Shown here: positions 1 through 11,453 of the stretch, in pieces | Numbering within the stretch: the first letter of the stretch is position 1 | How the letters are laid out: every line of letters begins with the position of its first letter | Source: Volvox africanus | Lineage: Eukaryota > Chlorophyta > Chlorophyceae > Chlamydomonadales > Volvocaceae | Assembly (NCBI GenBank): GCA_030268105.1 | Contig: BSDZ01000025.1 | Coordinates: 1,550,001-1,614,000 of the forward strand | Direction of reading: 5' to 3' | Length of the DNA: 64,000 nt | Translations under genes and position numbers: made by a program | Notes under the pieces: model-generated | Seen by the model: the letters and a program-made list of their open reading frames with translations, nothing else | The model's database searches: none | What the model was told of the DNA's origin: nothing

Positions 1-115
1 CACCGTCTGGTGACGTGTCATGGATCGGTGTCCAGGTGTTGTGGCCATGGGTCCTGTGGCGTTGTGTGTTGCTGTTGGTGGCACTGCTGGCGTCTGCGGT
101 CTGGTGCGGTCACTC
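1..115. other. 5' flank of tRNA-Leu
   Basis: GT-rich sequence with no coding signal. It resembles in composition the stretch before the second, broken tRNA-Leu copy at 2250; both end in an ACTC motif directly before the tRNA 5' end. Nothing else is visible. Confidence 0.4.
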
Positions 116-215
116 GGTTGCGTGGCCGAGTGGTCTAAGGCGCAGGATTAAGGTATGAATCATCTTCCGAGCTCTCCTGTCCGAAAGGGCGCAGGTTCGA
201 ACCCTGCCGCAGCCA
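116..215 (+). tRNA. tRNA-Leu(AAG) with 20-nt intron
   Basis: A class II tRNA fold can be drawn directly. The acceptor stem is GGTTGCG at 116-122 paired with CGCAGCC at 208-214 (one G-T pair), with discriminator A215. The D-arm contains GGCCGAGTGG. The anticodon stem is CAGGA (143-147) with TCCTG (175-179). The loop TTAAGG carries anticodon AAG at 150-152. An intron occupies 154-173, directly after position 37, the canonical eukaryotic site. A variable arm follows (TCC/GGG). The T-arm is GCAGG/CCTGC with a TTCGAAC loop. The leucine assignment comes from the AAG anticodon plus the long variable arm. The gene looks intact and functional. No CCA is encoded, as expected for a nuclear gene. Confidence 0.93.
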
Positions 216-508
216 TTTCATCAGCACTCCATTTGCCGGAGTAGGCAACAGGTGGGCGGCGGGCTTGTAGTCGTAGCAGGACATCCGACGGCGTATTCGG
301 TGGTCAACCTGCACAACAACCTGCCAAAGCGAAAGATGTACACAAAGACATCAAGGAGCTTTCCTGATGCATGGCATCCAAGGAGGAGCTCCATGCTAGG
401 CAGTGGAGGTAGCGCTGCCAATCAATACATACACCCCGCAAAAAACGACCAGCATGATCTTCACAACTACAGCAGACTCCGTGGCCTCTTACTTGAGCAC
501 TGTGGTTC

Positions 509-879
509 TGTTGTATCCTTAATGCATTTTGGTAGTTCATTAAGTATCCCTCCTGTTACGGAAGCTAATCCCTCTACCTGGTTATCGGGTAAGCAGACCC
601 TGTATGCTGTCGAACGTATCCTGGATTACCGTGCACGACATGTTGGCAAGGGCAGGCGTAAGCGTAACATACATGAGTACCTGGTTCAGTGGTCTGGGTA
701 TTCGTCTGAGCACAATAGCTGGGAACCGGCACGTAACTTCACCCCTGACATGAAACCCCTGCTTGATGAAGCTAGGCTGCGGGCACAGTCTAAGGACGGA
801 CCTCTCTGACGCTGTCCTACCTCAACCTGTCTGCTCTCGTTTCATGCATCGGGACGCTGCATCTAGAGGGGGAACAATT
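509..879 (+). mobile_element. Chromodomain tail of Ty3/gypsy (chromovirus) integrase, degraded
   Basis: An open stretch ending at the TGA at 807-809 encodes, from about 598, a chromodomain: YAVERILDYRAR, then EYLVQWSGYSSEHNSWEP, then an acidic and basic tail. The Y-VE-IL-R start and the YLVxWxGY..E.N.WEP core are diagnostic of chromodomains. A chromodomain at the extreme C-terminus just before the 3' end is the arrangement of chromovirus integrases. A purine-rich stretch (AGAGGGGGAACAA, 864-876) follows and fits a polypurine tract. No integrase core, RT or protease is visible upstream, so this is a remnant. A 39-bp sequence at 509-547 recurs at 879-917, where the 3' LTR would start, so the element is rearranged. 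Confidence 0.7.
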
Positions 880-1760
880 GTTGTATCCTTAATGCATTTT
901 GGTAATTCTTTAAGTATAATATTTATCTGTTTATTATTTTATGATATAATATATTTAATTATCAGATTAACTGTTTCATGTTCCCATCTAGCATTCGATT
1001 TGTGGATTTGGTCTCGGCTGTCGACGACCAATACTAACCGATTTCCTGAAACATCCGAACCTGTCGGTTACTCCATAACCTGTATGGAATGGGCCATTTA
1101 CCGCCTGAATGGTAAATGGTGGAACATCTGGTTCCTGGTTCACTGAATCTCCGGTTGTAGTGGTGACTTCTGAAGGTCACGCCCGGTTCGAGGCCTAATG
1201 GTCTCTCAAGTACGACCTAGTTGGCGGCTCTACTTAATCGGGCTCTGGCACAACAACCGGTATCTTTTGATACCACCCTTCGTGGGTACCATATACAACA
1301 GGTTCACCATGTATGGGCGGACGGATGTGTCCACCCCATCCACCCATGCTGAGGCTGGCACAGCAGTGCGCTAGCTGTAGCTTGGGCAACTACACTAGAC
1401 ACTGGCCTCACAGCCCGGGCTGAGGCGAGACTACCCTACCTCTTCCTAGCTCTGTCGGTGATGGGGCGTCGCGCCACACAGTCACCTACTCCTCCTAGAG
1501 CTCCGTCGCGGAACTCTATTGGCAGCTAATCGGGGTGATCAGTTCTGATAGCGCCTTTATTAGGCTGATCTATTGGCGGGTGACCCATGCATCCATCCTC
1601 CATCCAAATCCAAAACCTAAAATGGAGGTTTTGGTCACCCTCTAGTGCGCTGATTGCCGCTCTAGTGTCAGGCCCCAGGAAAGCTCCATATAAAGGCAGG
1701 GTGCTCTTGCCCTTACCGCTCTTGTCAACTTCCTGGTTTGTGCACAGTTCAGTTTATCTG
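880..1760 (+). mobile_element. Probable 3' LTR of the chromovirus remnant
   Basis: The sequence begins with TGTTGTATCC directly after the polypurine-like tract. It is AT-rich at first and contains no sensible long ORF. It carries a TATA-like box (TATAAA at 1689-1694) followed by a pyrimidine-rich segment, as expected for the U3/R boundary of an LTR promoter. The 3' boundary is not identifiable: no second complete LTR is present to align, so the end given is only a guess. Solo-LTR or host sequence are alternatives for the distal part. Confidence 0.4.
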
Positions 1761-2249
1761 GGTCTGCCGCCCACACCCAGGAGGGGCGGTAGAGCTGCTC
1801 CTTCGTCGGCGTGCTTGGTGTTTTGGTAATTGGGTCACTTAGCTTGGGGCGCAGTAGAGGTTGGTGGCTATCCGTCATTACACATCCGTCATTCTCTGGC
1901 TGCTTCCTTGCTGCTGGTTGCCATGCCGGCCACGCGTCCCTGCCCTGTCTTGGGAGTACAGTTCTTCCCATGTGTTGCCGGCCGTCATCACTGTGTCAGG
2001 TATTGCCGCAGGAGAGGGTAAGCAGGCCAGCCCCTCTTACTACGGTTCTGGTCGGTGGTTTCTTCGTAGTCGCTCGTAAGGTGGTCTAGAGAGCCCTCTT
2101 TTGAGCAAGCTAGCAGCTTGCATTCTCTCTTGCTGCCACCACATTTTCCTTTGCGTTGGCTAGGCTTTGTTCCTGCACTTGTGGGTCTGCCTTGCTGTGC
2201 TCTGGTAGTGGTTGGTGATGGCGTGATGGTTGTGTCTGTGCAGCAACTC
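1761..2249. other. Non-coding stretch between LTR and tRNA relic
   Basis: Several overlapping short ORFs exist in both strands but none shows a domain, codon bias or splice logic. It may be the distal LTR or host DNA. Nothing else can be supported. Confidence 0.3.
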
Positions 2250-2349
2250 GGTTCTGTGGCCAAGTGGTCTAAGGCACATGCAGGATGGATTTAAATCTCA
2301 ACCTAGCTCTCCCGTCAGAAAGGGCGCAGATTTAAAGTTCGTGCAGAGG
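2250..2349 (+). pseudogene. tRNA-Leu pseudogene (second copy)
   Basis: The segment starts GGTTCTGTGGCCAAGTGGTC and clearly parallels the intact tRNA-Leu at 116-215, including the D-arm, the GGTCTAAGGC run, the GCTCTCC..AGAAAGGGCGCAG variable and T-arm region and the preceding ACTC. The acceptor stem no longer pairs, the T-loop reads ATTTAAAG instead of TTCGAA, and the anticodon loop is disrupted. It is therefore a decayed duplicate. The two copies bracket the retroelement remnant. Confidence 0.75.
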
Positions 2350-2582
2350 AATCGGCAATCGTTTGGGGATCAGGAAATGGCATAACAAATTCAAGCCATG
2401 CACCCTCCAGTCTGGCCACTGTGTGTGGGGGGGGAGAGTAAGTGTTTATTTCCATGCCTGTAAAATCTCACAATATCCGAAGTGCTGTCTAAGCCATCTT
2501 ATCACGTCGTACAGATATTGGGGGCCCGCACTTTTCGAGGCTTCAAGGAAGCCGACACCAACCCTTGTCTGCCCCGGTTAGT

Positions 2583-2623
2583 AAGTTAGCTCATCCACAT
2601 TGCTAATGTGGATGAGCTAACTT
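2583..2623. repeat. Perfect 18-bp inverted repeat (hairpin, 5-nt loop)
   Basis: AAGTTAGCTCATCCACAT at 2583-2600 is the exact reverse complement of 2606-2623, with loop TGCTA. All 18 pairs are Watson-Crick. It lies in intergenic DNA between the tRNA relic and the 3' end of the protease gene. It could be the end of a small transposon, a hairpin terminator-like element or a small-RNA precursor; the sequence alone does not decide. Confidence 0.85.
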
Positions 2624-3089
2624 TGACATGACAATAAAGCTGTCTACCGCTTGCATGAACTACTAATTGGACCGAAATTTACTCATTATCGTTAAGGTAT
2701 GTGCCACCCTTGCTAATAACTAAATTGTTCTGGGGTCTGATGCTTCACGCCGCCTTCTCTTATCAGTCCTAGTACTTGCGGAGGAAAAGCGGTTCGTACT
2801 AACTACGTTGCATCTGGAGCCGTTGTCACGCACAGATGTGAATTATTATGAATGCGGCATAACATACCCCCCAGACCACTGGGCTAGTCTTGAGCCTAAC
2901 GTTACATGTACTAATTGGTGCAGATATAGGCGGAGTTATGAATACTAATACACCCGAGAACCGTAATTACCCTGTATCCGGACCCTTTCCACTTAATCGA
3001 CCATCCGAGGTCGTAAACCCGACCCGGCCACCTTCTTCCCGGTCACCTTCCCACTAAACCCTAAACCCCCCAAAACCCATCATTTGCTG
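2624..3089. other. Intergenic, nothing recognised
   Basis: AT-balanced sequence downstream of the protease gene's stop codon. A short CCCTAAACCC stretch near 3056 is isolated, not a telomere array. A TGTAA motif on the minus strand overlaps the protease stop at 3090-3094; TGTAA is the usual chlorophyte polyadenylation signal, but here it is probably too close to be the one used. Confidence 0.4.
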
Positions 3090-6000
3090 TTACAACACAC
3101 GGCGGCGGATATTGAGTCGGAAAGGGAGGGCACATAGGGCAACTAGTAGGGAAAGCAAGAGCAGGGCGCCCCCCCCAACAAGCACAGGCACAAATATGTG
3201 ATCGCCGATCCAGGACCTTGACGTCTCGCCACTGTCGCCGCCCCTCGGAGTATCCGTATTGATCTTAGCCGCCGGGCTGCCTGGGGGAAAAGAGTGAGAT
3301 GCAAAGGAAACAATGACCAAACCGATCACTGACAAAAAGAAAGGAACTGTTATGGAGATGAGATGTAACGGCTTGGGGAACAAGGGTGCTCGTTATCAGA
3401 ATGTATGGGTCGGGATGAGTTAGGTAGAGCTCCTGCAGGGGGGTTCTGTGAGCGTATCTATTGAAGGACTGGAATGGAATGGCATCTCTGTGAGCTGGCC
3501 TCAGGTCTGGTGGGGGGCAGAGAAGAGGGTGAGGCGGGTAGGGCAGGGGAAAGGGGAACAAGGAAACAGCGGACCCCGTCACAAACGTCCAAACGATGCG
3601 AATACATATTACTGAAAAGGTTTGCCTTCAAAACCACCCACGGATCCACGCTGGATTCCGTGATCGTGCCGCAGGTGAGTTAATCTGGACAAACGCGTTG
3701 AAGCCTCAAGGTCATAAAGCAGGTAAACCCGACTCCAGCGGTCCAATAGAGATGTCAAGTGCGTGTACACCCGCACCCCACCACCCGCACCTACCCTCTG
3801 ACTCTTTCCCTGACCCGCCCGACTCCCTAGGTGTCAGAACCATGCAATTCCCATCCAGCCAATCCTCCCCCACCCCACGCCGGCCGACGCACCACCTTGG
3901 TACCCTGGTGGCACCTCCAGCTGCGCTTCGCTCGCTTGCACGTCTTCATTGTACCATGTGGCTATGGTACCATACACAAAGTCATTAAGCTCCGTACCAA
4001 CATTGTAGGTGGTCCCGTCCTACATGCATCGCTTGTAGAGGGCCAGAAGGCGAGACTGACTGTCTGAAGGATTTTTAACCCTTACACAGGCATGGAAAGG
4101 GTGTTACACTGTGGGCCACTTGCCCTGAATGGAAAAGCTATGGTACACAGCGACAAGTTACTTACAGCTCCACGTTAGCTGGTTAAAACATTAGTTGGAT
4201 AACTCGACTTTGTCATTCAAGTGTGGATAATCGATTTCATCATGCATACGCACCAGGTATACGCATGTCGAAGGTGAATTGATGTCAAAGCTGCTTTCGA
4301 AACCCACCCGCCAACTGGTAACCGACAACGGCATAATTCCCGACTTCCTTACAAGGCATCATTATCTTATAAGGAACATCAATTCTGATAACAATTCTCC
4401 CCGATGATTTTTCGATGCGTATTTTTCTTTCCGTACGCCATCTTACGTCAAATTTTATAACCCCGGTGAGGATGGCCCGGATGGTGTTATTCCCGATGCT
4501 TCGATTGGCGTCTGGCTCTGGTGCACGTACGGTTGGGGAGGGCCAGAGTGGGGATGGGGGCGAAACAGGGGGCGGGGAGGTCTCTGTGGTGCTGCCGCTG
4601 AGCACCGCTGTCTCCCACATCGCCGAGCCGCTCTGCCCCTCCCAACTCACGCAGTCGTGAATCACCTAAATTGAGGAACGTGATGATCGAGGACAGGGGC
4701 AGGCAATGATGTTGGATCTGGGATCATGCCTGTTCTGTTTGTCAGTGAAGACGGCTGTCTCCTTTCCTTCCTGCTTATTACGAAGAATCGTGAGTGCGTG
4801 CATGAGCGTGTGTGTACGTGGATGTACGTGTTAAAAAGGGATAACGCATGCGGGGAAGGGACGTACAGGAGAAAACAGACGCTTTATTTGGGAGATTCTA
4901 ACTCCAAACAATCCTAACCTCGCTGTCCTTGTCCGTGCAGTTCCCGTGATTGCGTAACAGAGTACCTTCCAGGCGTCGTATTCCACCCCCAATCCCGCTG
5001 GGCTCCAAATTTCTCCTCCAGGACGCGCAGGCATTCCGGGACGTACCATGTTTTCGCACCCCTCCCCGCAGCCCTCCAGCTCAGTGCCCTCAAAATTGAA
5101 CTTCACTCTAGGGCACCGAACAGTCCACATGGTGCCCCGGGGTTTGTCACCTGGACAGCGGGAAAACGTTGTATGTGTAGTGCGAGGGAAGCGGGAGGGA
5201 TACAATCGAAACAAATTGGGGCGCAACCACTTCTAAATGAAAAATGGCAAAACAATTAGGTTAAGTTTAAGGAGCTGCACGTGTGTGTATGGAAACTGGG
5301 AAGAGGTAACTAAACCTCGTTGAAATGCCCGATTTCGCGGTTATGTTTCCTTCTTGGCCCTCGGTCATGGGTGCGCATCCACCCAGAGCGAGGCGGCTCC
5401 CAGGATCTTCACCCCAATGTCTCGCACGTCGCAAACGACTTCGTCATTACAAGCATTGCCGGCGTCATCCAAAGCAGTGTTTGACTCGCAAGCAAGATGA
5501 ACACCCATTCCTGTCCTCAGCTCCACACACGCAAAACTTTGGAAACATGGAAAAAATGGAAAATGCTCCAGGAGGCCCATCTGGTCAGTCACGGATGCGC
5601 CTACACGAAACCACAAACACACGCGCGCGCTCCGCACGACTTGGCCCCCTGCACATGGCACGAGGCTAGGTGCCGGTATGTGCTAATTGTTGACCAGGTT
5701 ACTTCCCCATTGAGCCCCACAGATTGCGCTTCCCCGCACAAACACGCACAGCGTCTCCCCTCCCGACGGGGACGACCACTCTCCGTACACAGCGTCCTCC
5801 CATTGCCTCCCCCACGAGACCCTGCCCACTCTTTTTCGGTCATTTATATCCGCAACCCAAATGACGAGCGCAACTGGGAGGTTTAAACTGCAATGCTGCC
5901 GCCATCTTCCTCCAAGATGGCCCCTTGCCACTCCCCTCCTCAAGAATCTAATTAAGGAAGGAGGAGGAGTATCCAGAGTACTACCCGCCTGCGATTCTCC

Positions 6001-9000
6001 ATCCCTCCCGCCTAGGGTTTTACCCGGGTATCCGGCCGTCTCCAGATCCATTACGGCCTGTCCCTGTCCTGGAGCTATGGACAATGTGAAGGTCTTCGGA
6101 GTCAGGGCTTGGTCCAGGGTGAGCAGCGCGAAATCGTAGTTGAGGGCGGCCAGGGAGGCGGATCCTAACCGAATGTACCTGAGAGGACGTCAGCCAGGCG
6201 GGAGTGAGAGGTTGGCGAGAAGGGACTTCCATGTGGCAAGATTAAGAAGATGAACGCAATGAACCTGAGGTAAACGGTAATGAGTTGTTGTGGCAGGATG
6301 CAGAGTTATCAATGCAAGTTGAGAGGGGATTAAGGCCCGGCCATAAGGGGAAGGAGACAAAAGGACGAGGCCAGACAGAGGTGGGGATCTCGGCTGAAGG
6401 TGGGAAAAGCTGAGTGGAGGACGCGTGTTCCATCAACAACAACGAACACATGGGACAGTTGATACGCGGAGATGGCGGATACAAGATTGTAGGGAATGAA
6501 TGGATCGACGGGACAGTGGATATGGTAATGAGGCGGAGGGGGGGGGCGGATTGGGATGAATCAGATATAACAATTACAGCTTTCAGGAAATGGGAGAAAT
6601 AGCGCACACTGGACTGCATGGACTGATTCGTAGCTCCCAAGAAAGAAACCGGTTTGCACGGCTGAGGGTAAGTCCTGTCCGGAGCGCCGCCAGCAGAGAG
6701 TGCCTTCAGGCTCGCCCTTCACACGCCCCCCTAATGCCAGTTAACTTCCGAACGCTCCGAGACCCATCACCGCTCCGAAATTACAACACCTTGGCTCCCC
6801 GGCAACCGTTACCAGATTTCCTAGTTCAATTTATCACACGAGTTGTGTGCCTTGACAGAGCAGCAGTCGGGATCCCCACCTCTAGTCGGGATCACCATCC
6901 TCGACATCGGATCGTAATGCCACCCGACTGCTGCTCACCTCTCCAGCACCCGAATGGTTCTCACGGGTAAGCTGCGAACCTCGGTGTTTGGCTCGGCCGT
7001 GTCCAGCTGAGGAAACCATCTCACCTAGGGACCGAACGAGGGGAGGGGGGAGGGGGAAGCGGAGAAGGGGAGCATGGATAAAAGAACGGGAGATATGTCG
7101 GGTTGGTGTATGTTTGTGTGTATGTACGTATGCGTTCGTGCGTGTCCACTCGGGGCTTTTGTGCTATGCTCGTATGCACGTACAATAATCATTCGTTTCC
7201 TCAGATTAGGGTGGGCGAGTAGCGATATATTCAGCAATAAATCGGCTTCTTTTTATGATTACGGTTGAGATGACATAGAGAGGTTGAGATGACATGCGAA
7301 TGGCAACACGCACGTGTATTGCAGTTCCTGTCTCTTCTATATACATATCCCAGATGGTAGCCCCGAAACCCGAATTCGCCTGCTCAATGAAGCTCCAGCG
7401 GTCCGGAGCCACGACGCAGTGTGCCGCCGTGATCAGATGACGGGGGCCAATTAGAGTGGCCGTACACTGGGACACGGAACTGCCCGCAGAGCATTGTTTC
7501 GGTGTACGGGAGTTCGGATGGAGGGTCATCAAGAGTGATGAACGTGTATCCGTGTAATGGAGGAGGGCAGGTGTCTTTCTTGGCTGGATAGGACCTGAAT
7601 TGTGTGTACGTGCGTGTACGTGTGTACGTGTGTGTAATTGTGTGTACGTGTGTGTACGTGCGCGTGTGCGGTGCGGCGAAGGTGACGATGGAAGCCATGT
7701 GGGCATGGGGACCTTGGCAATGGACGAGGGGTACAACGTCTGATGCGCGTATCACCAGCGCGGAAGGAAGGACCTGTTGGGGGTTTAGGTACTCCAGCCC
7801 GGCCCCCGTTAACGGGTATTGTGTACGTGTGTAAGTTGTACGGCAAGCCCTACCTAAGCCCTACCTTACCCCTACCTAAACCCCTACTCAATCCTAAGGT
7901 CAGAACTCCAGGCCCAAGCCCAATATTCAACTAACGATTGCAGAAGACATGGAGATACCTCCCTGGAGTGATGTACACTTGTTGAGCGCAGAAGGTCCAA
8001 TGCGCACATTTCCTCTTCCCCTCTTCGGGCCTCGTTAATATCCAGATGTGCAACGGCATCTAGGACAAAATCCCTAAGGTCATGACCCCGGTCATGATCC
8101 AGATACTCCCGGTAAGCCCCACCCGCTGAGCAGGCGGCGCTGCTCCTGGGCCAGCAGCCCCACTGCCGCAAAAGGCGGCTCACGGGGCTGCAGCACTCTG
8201 ACCCGTGGGTCACCTGGAGGGCAGCCTTCACACGCCAATCGAGGGTTGAACGTGACGCTGGCGCTGTCTGGCAGGTTGATCACGCGACCAACCGCCCGCA
8301 AGGTAGGTGTAGGACAGAAGAGTACGTGTGTATGGATGTGTATGGGTGGCCCCCGACATAACAACACAATAATTTGGTGGGGGTGGTGCGCCGGGTGAAG
8401 GTCGGGGTAATTCGGAGCAGGGAGGGGGGAGGGGAGGGGGTCGGTTGTAAGGGGACCGGGGTGCGGGATTCGCGCGAACTCATGAAGGCAGCGGGCAGAG
8501 GAGGCAAGTCGAATAAACCGGGCATAATACCGCTGTAGATGCTGCTGTAAAGCATGACTCAGAAGGGGGGTTCATATCGAGGTTCCGGTGGTCCTTGGTG
8601 GTGATGGTTAGTAACAACCAACGACTCAGGCTGGAGTGCATGAGTGACGAGATGGTGAGACACGATCGATGGGGATATGCCCATCCCGCTTTCAGCTTTG
8701 CTAGGTGACTCATTACAGCTGTCTCCATGATGTCGTACAGTGCTAGTCAGTGGTGCCCTTCGAGTGGGCAATTAGAAAGGCGGTTGAAGCCACCAGCTTA
8801 TCTTTCCCTGCCGTTACTCTGTCGGCATCCAGGTCCCCAGTGGCTATATATGAAGTATATATATACTTCACGGAGGTATCGCTGCACTCCGGGGATTGAA
8901 TTCGGGACTGAAGTAACATGTTCACTGCAGCAACGCTTTGGTGCACAAAACCGATAGTGCACTCACCTACAGCGGAGTCTTGCTGCATCTGCTGCTGTGC

Positions 9001-11453
9001 CAGCTGGCGGCGACGCCGAATGCCACCGCCGTTGATGATGTCCTCGTCGCTGACAACGCAGCCGCCGCCCGCCGTGCCATCACTCCCTCTGCTGCAAGAC
9101 CTGCGAGCGTCCCGACCATCATCACTGCCGCCAGCTTCTGGGCCTGCTGAAGCTTTCAGCTGGGCCGATGGCCGTACAAATTGTCCGGCCAATCTTGCCC
9201 ACTGACCGGTGAACCACCTACGCGCCGTTCCTCTTCCGCCGATTTTAGCACCATCACTGGCAGTAGCTGTAGCAGTAGCTGTTGCGCCGGTCGCTCTAGG
9301 GTCGCAGCCGCCTTCACCGCCAGCTGGTGTGCTGTTGGCGCTGCCGCCGCCGCCGACGTTTACTCCTTGTGCCTCGCTGGCATCTGTCGTCATCAGAGCC
9401 CTGGACCGCGCGGGTATGTGCCTGCAGGGCCGACGAGGGCGTAGCAGTGGTCCAGGTTCAATATCCAAGTCGCGGATGCACCCAGTCGCCAAAGCGAGTT
9501 GTCATAATGAGACAGCGGAGGCAAGGAGGAGGAGAAGACGGCGTGCAGGTAGGTGCATTTGAAGCAAAGCTCAAAAAGACTTAGCGGGCTTAGCAGTCAA
9601 TGCAACACGATGTTTAATTTACATAGGCTCCATCAATCGGTGTGAAGTACGGAGCAGCGGGAGGTTTTTTTATGAAGTCTCAAAGTTGAGCCGTAGAGGG
9701 ATTAAGTGATAATAAGAGACATCGCAGTATCCGTACTTTTGGTTGAAATCAGAAGCTTTCACGGCCCCTCCTGGGCCCCCTTCGAACGGGCACTTGAACC
9801 TTAAGCTCCTGAAGGCCCAGCAACTGCTGCCTGACACGCACAGTGCGAGAACAACCCAGTGCAGCTGTGCACATGGAAGCTACGAGCTATGGCGGCTGGC
9901 GGCGGGCCCCTGGCTGCTCCGGAACCCAAGGCTCGCATTCCTTTCTCTCTCCCTTGTGGTCTTACGCAGCCTCCTGTAGGCCAGCCAGCGATTTCTCTGG
10001 AGCAACTCCACACGCCCGCCCATCCGGCCATGCCGCCATGCCGCCAGCCATCTAGCCGAACCGAAATCCGGTTTAGACGCCAAGGTCTCACACCACAGGG
10101 CCGTTCGGACCGCACTGCCAACCCCGCAAGCGCGATCGGAACCGCAGCCTCTCCCCTACAATCTCCCCCTCCTCCCCACACCTCTCGGAATCCGACAGTC
10201 ACATTGCCACGAGCCCGGGCATCTCCGCGCGAGGTCTTCTTATTCATAGTCCGCCATGAGTATGCTAACACGAGGAGAAGGTGTTTGGGCCTTTGTTCCC
10301 CTCGCAGTGCACATTCTCGACCAACCAGCATCGCCGCAGTGACCCCGGTGTCGTCCGAACCCTCAATGCCCGCACCTTCTTACGAACGCCCCCTGGTTCG
10401 TCACGTACATGACAGTGCTGTGCAGCGGCACCTGGCTCAAGACGGCAGCAACTCTCATGGTGGCCCCCGGGTCACGAGCACGTCCTCCTCCTCCTCCTCC
10501 CGCAATCCCCATGCCTCCGCCGGGCTCCTCACGATTCGCATTGTTACGTTCAGATAGCTGGCTGCTGTCCCCTTGAGCCTCTCCAGCCAGCAGACGCCCA
10601 TTGAACGTAGGAGGGCGGCGGCAAAAAGGGCCCTTATCAGCACCTCGCCGTCCAAGAACCTCTGCCAGGACTGGGGCCGCTGGTGCTGGGGCCGCAACCG
10701 CATTTCCACTTCTGGTTCCGATTGTGCTGTCAGTCACATAGTCCCACGAACCGCGCTTCGAACCCGTAGTGTCCCTTTCTCTATGCCAGCGCTCGTAGCC
10801 GAATGGCAGCTCGAAAGTAATGCCGCGGCGGCGCCTGTCCCCTTCGTTGCTGGGCGTGATTTGTGCTGGTGGGACTCCGGGGTGTACTGAAACAGCAGCA
10901 ACAAAAATAGCAGCAGTATCATCAGCAACAAGAGTAACATGATTGTAATGTAATGTTCAAGGGACCGGTGTGTACGGGGCGGGGCAGCTTGTACGCCTAG
11001 CTGACTAACACCCAAGCAAAATCTCTGGAACCAAAGAAGCTGCTTGAAGAAGCAAAGACCGCTGACCAAAACCGAGATGCGCATGCTGGCCTGCAAGTAA
11101 TATCTTCCGTTCACAAACGCCGTAGTGCGAAACGAGAAATGTAGAAGTATATAAAGTACTGTCCGCCGCAGCGCTCCGGCAGGACAGCATCATTTACGAA
11201 CGGAGTATTTATGAGGAAACAAGAGGTCAGGATTAAGTATAAAATTTACTCTTCACGTAAACATACAGGGTCGCCGCCGAGGGGACTTTGACCGCCGGAC
11301 AGTGCTGGACAAATCTGTGACCGCAAAGGATCCGCCTGGCGGCATTCCCGTACCCGTCATAAACTCCTTTGGTACTTCAATAACTGCGTGGATTTCTGAT
11401 CTTACTGCAGATAAGAAAACAAAGAGTAGTATCAGACAAGCTGCCTTTGGCAT
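3090..11453 (-). CDS. Membrane-anchored trypsin-like (PA clan) serine protease, multi-exon
   Basis: Chymotrypsin-fold protease with all three catalytic residues visible. His lies in LIGPRHLITAAHCV (exon 7314-7594), Asp in LNYDFALLTLDQ (exon about 6017-6165), Ser in EGQSGSAMW (exon about 4456-4657). Other exons are 6942-7009 (VRTIRVLE) and 5048-5147 (GYPGDKPRGTMW, Cys-rich). All five join with matching phase. The last exon, 3090-3280, starts after a strong CCCCCAG acceptor and encodes a single transmembrane helix and a basic RLNIRRRVL tail, giving a type I anchor. At the 5' end, exon 11267-11453 encodes a signal peptide (MPKAACLILLFVFLSAVRS). It joins in phase to 10384-10886; further phase-consistent exons are 8967-9421 and one starting at 8267, rich in Gly/Ala/Ser and Arg. 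Exons around 7.7, 9.8-10.3 and 3.65 kb are unresolved, so total length (roughly 850 residues) is approximate. The Ser motif resembles glutamyl-endopeptidase-type members; specificity is not inferable. Confidence 0.75.
7600..7675. repeat. GTGTGTAC-type simple repeat in protease intron
   Basis: Irregular (GT)n/GTAC repeat directly upstream of the acceptor of the His-containing exon on the minus strand. It reads CA-rich there and supplies the pyrimidine-poor intron end. Simple sequence only. Confidence 0.7.
8851..8870. repeat. 20-bp perfect AT-rich palindrome in protease intron
   Basis: Bases 8851-8870 read the same on both strands (TGAAG arms around an alternating TA core). The site lies in the intron that follows the exon ending at 8967. 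No function can be assigned. Confidence 0.8.

Noticed and set aside
3050..3075. CCCTAAACCC telomere-like motif
   Set aside because: A single occurrence, not an array; no interstitial telomere.
9859..10557. 232-codon plus-strand ORF
   Set aside because: Antisense to the protease exon at 10384-10886 and its neighbours. The minus frame has the splice-phase agreement; this one is a shadow of GC-rich coding DNA.
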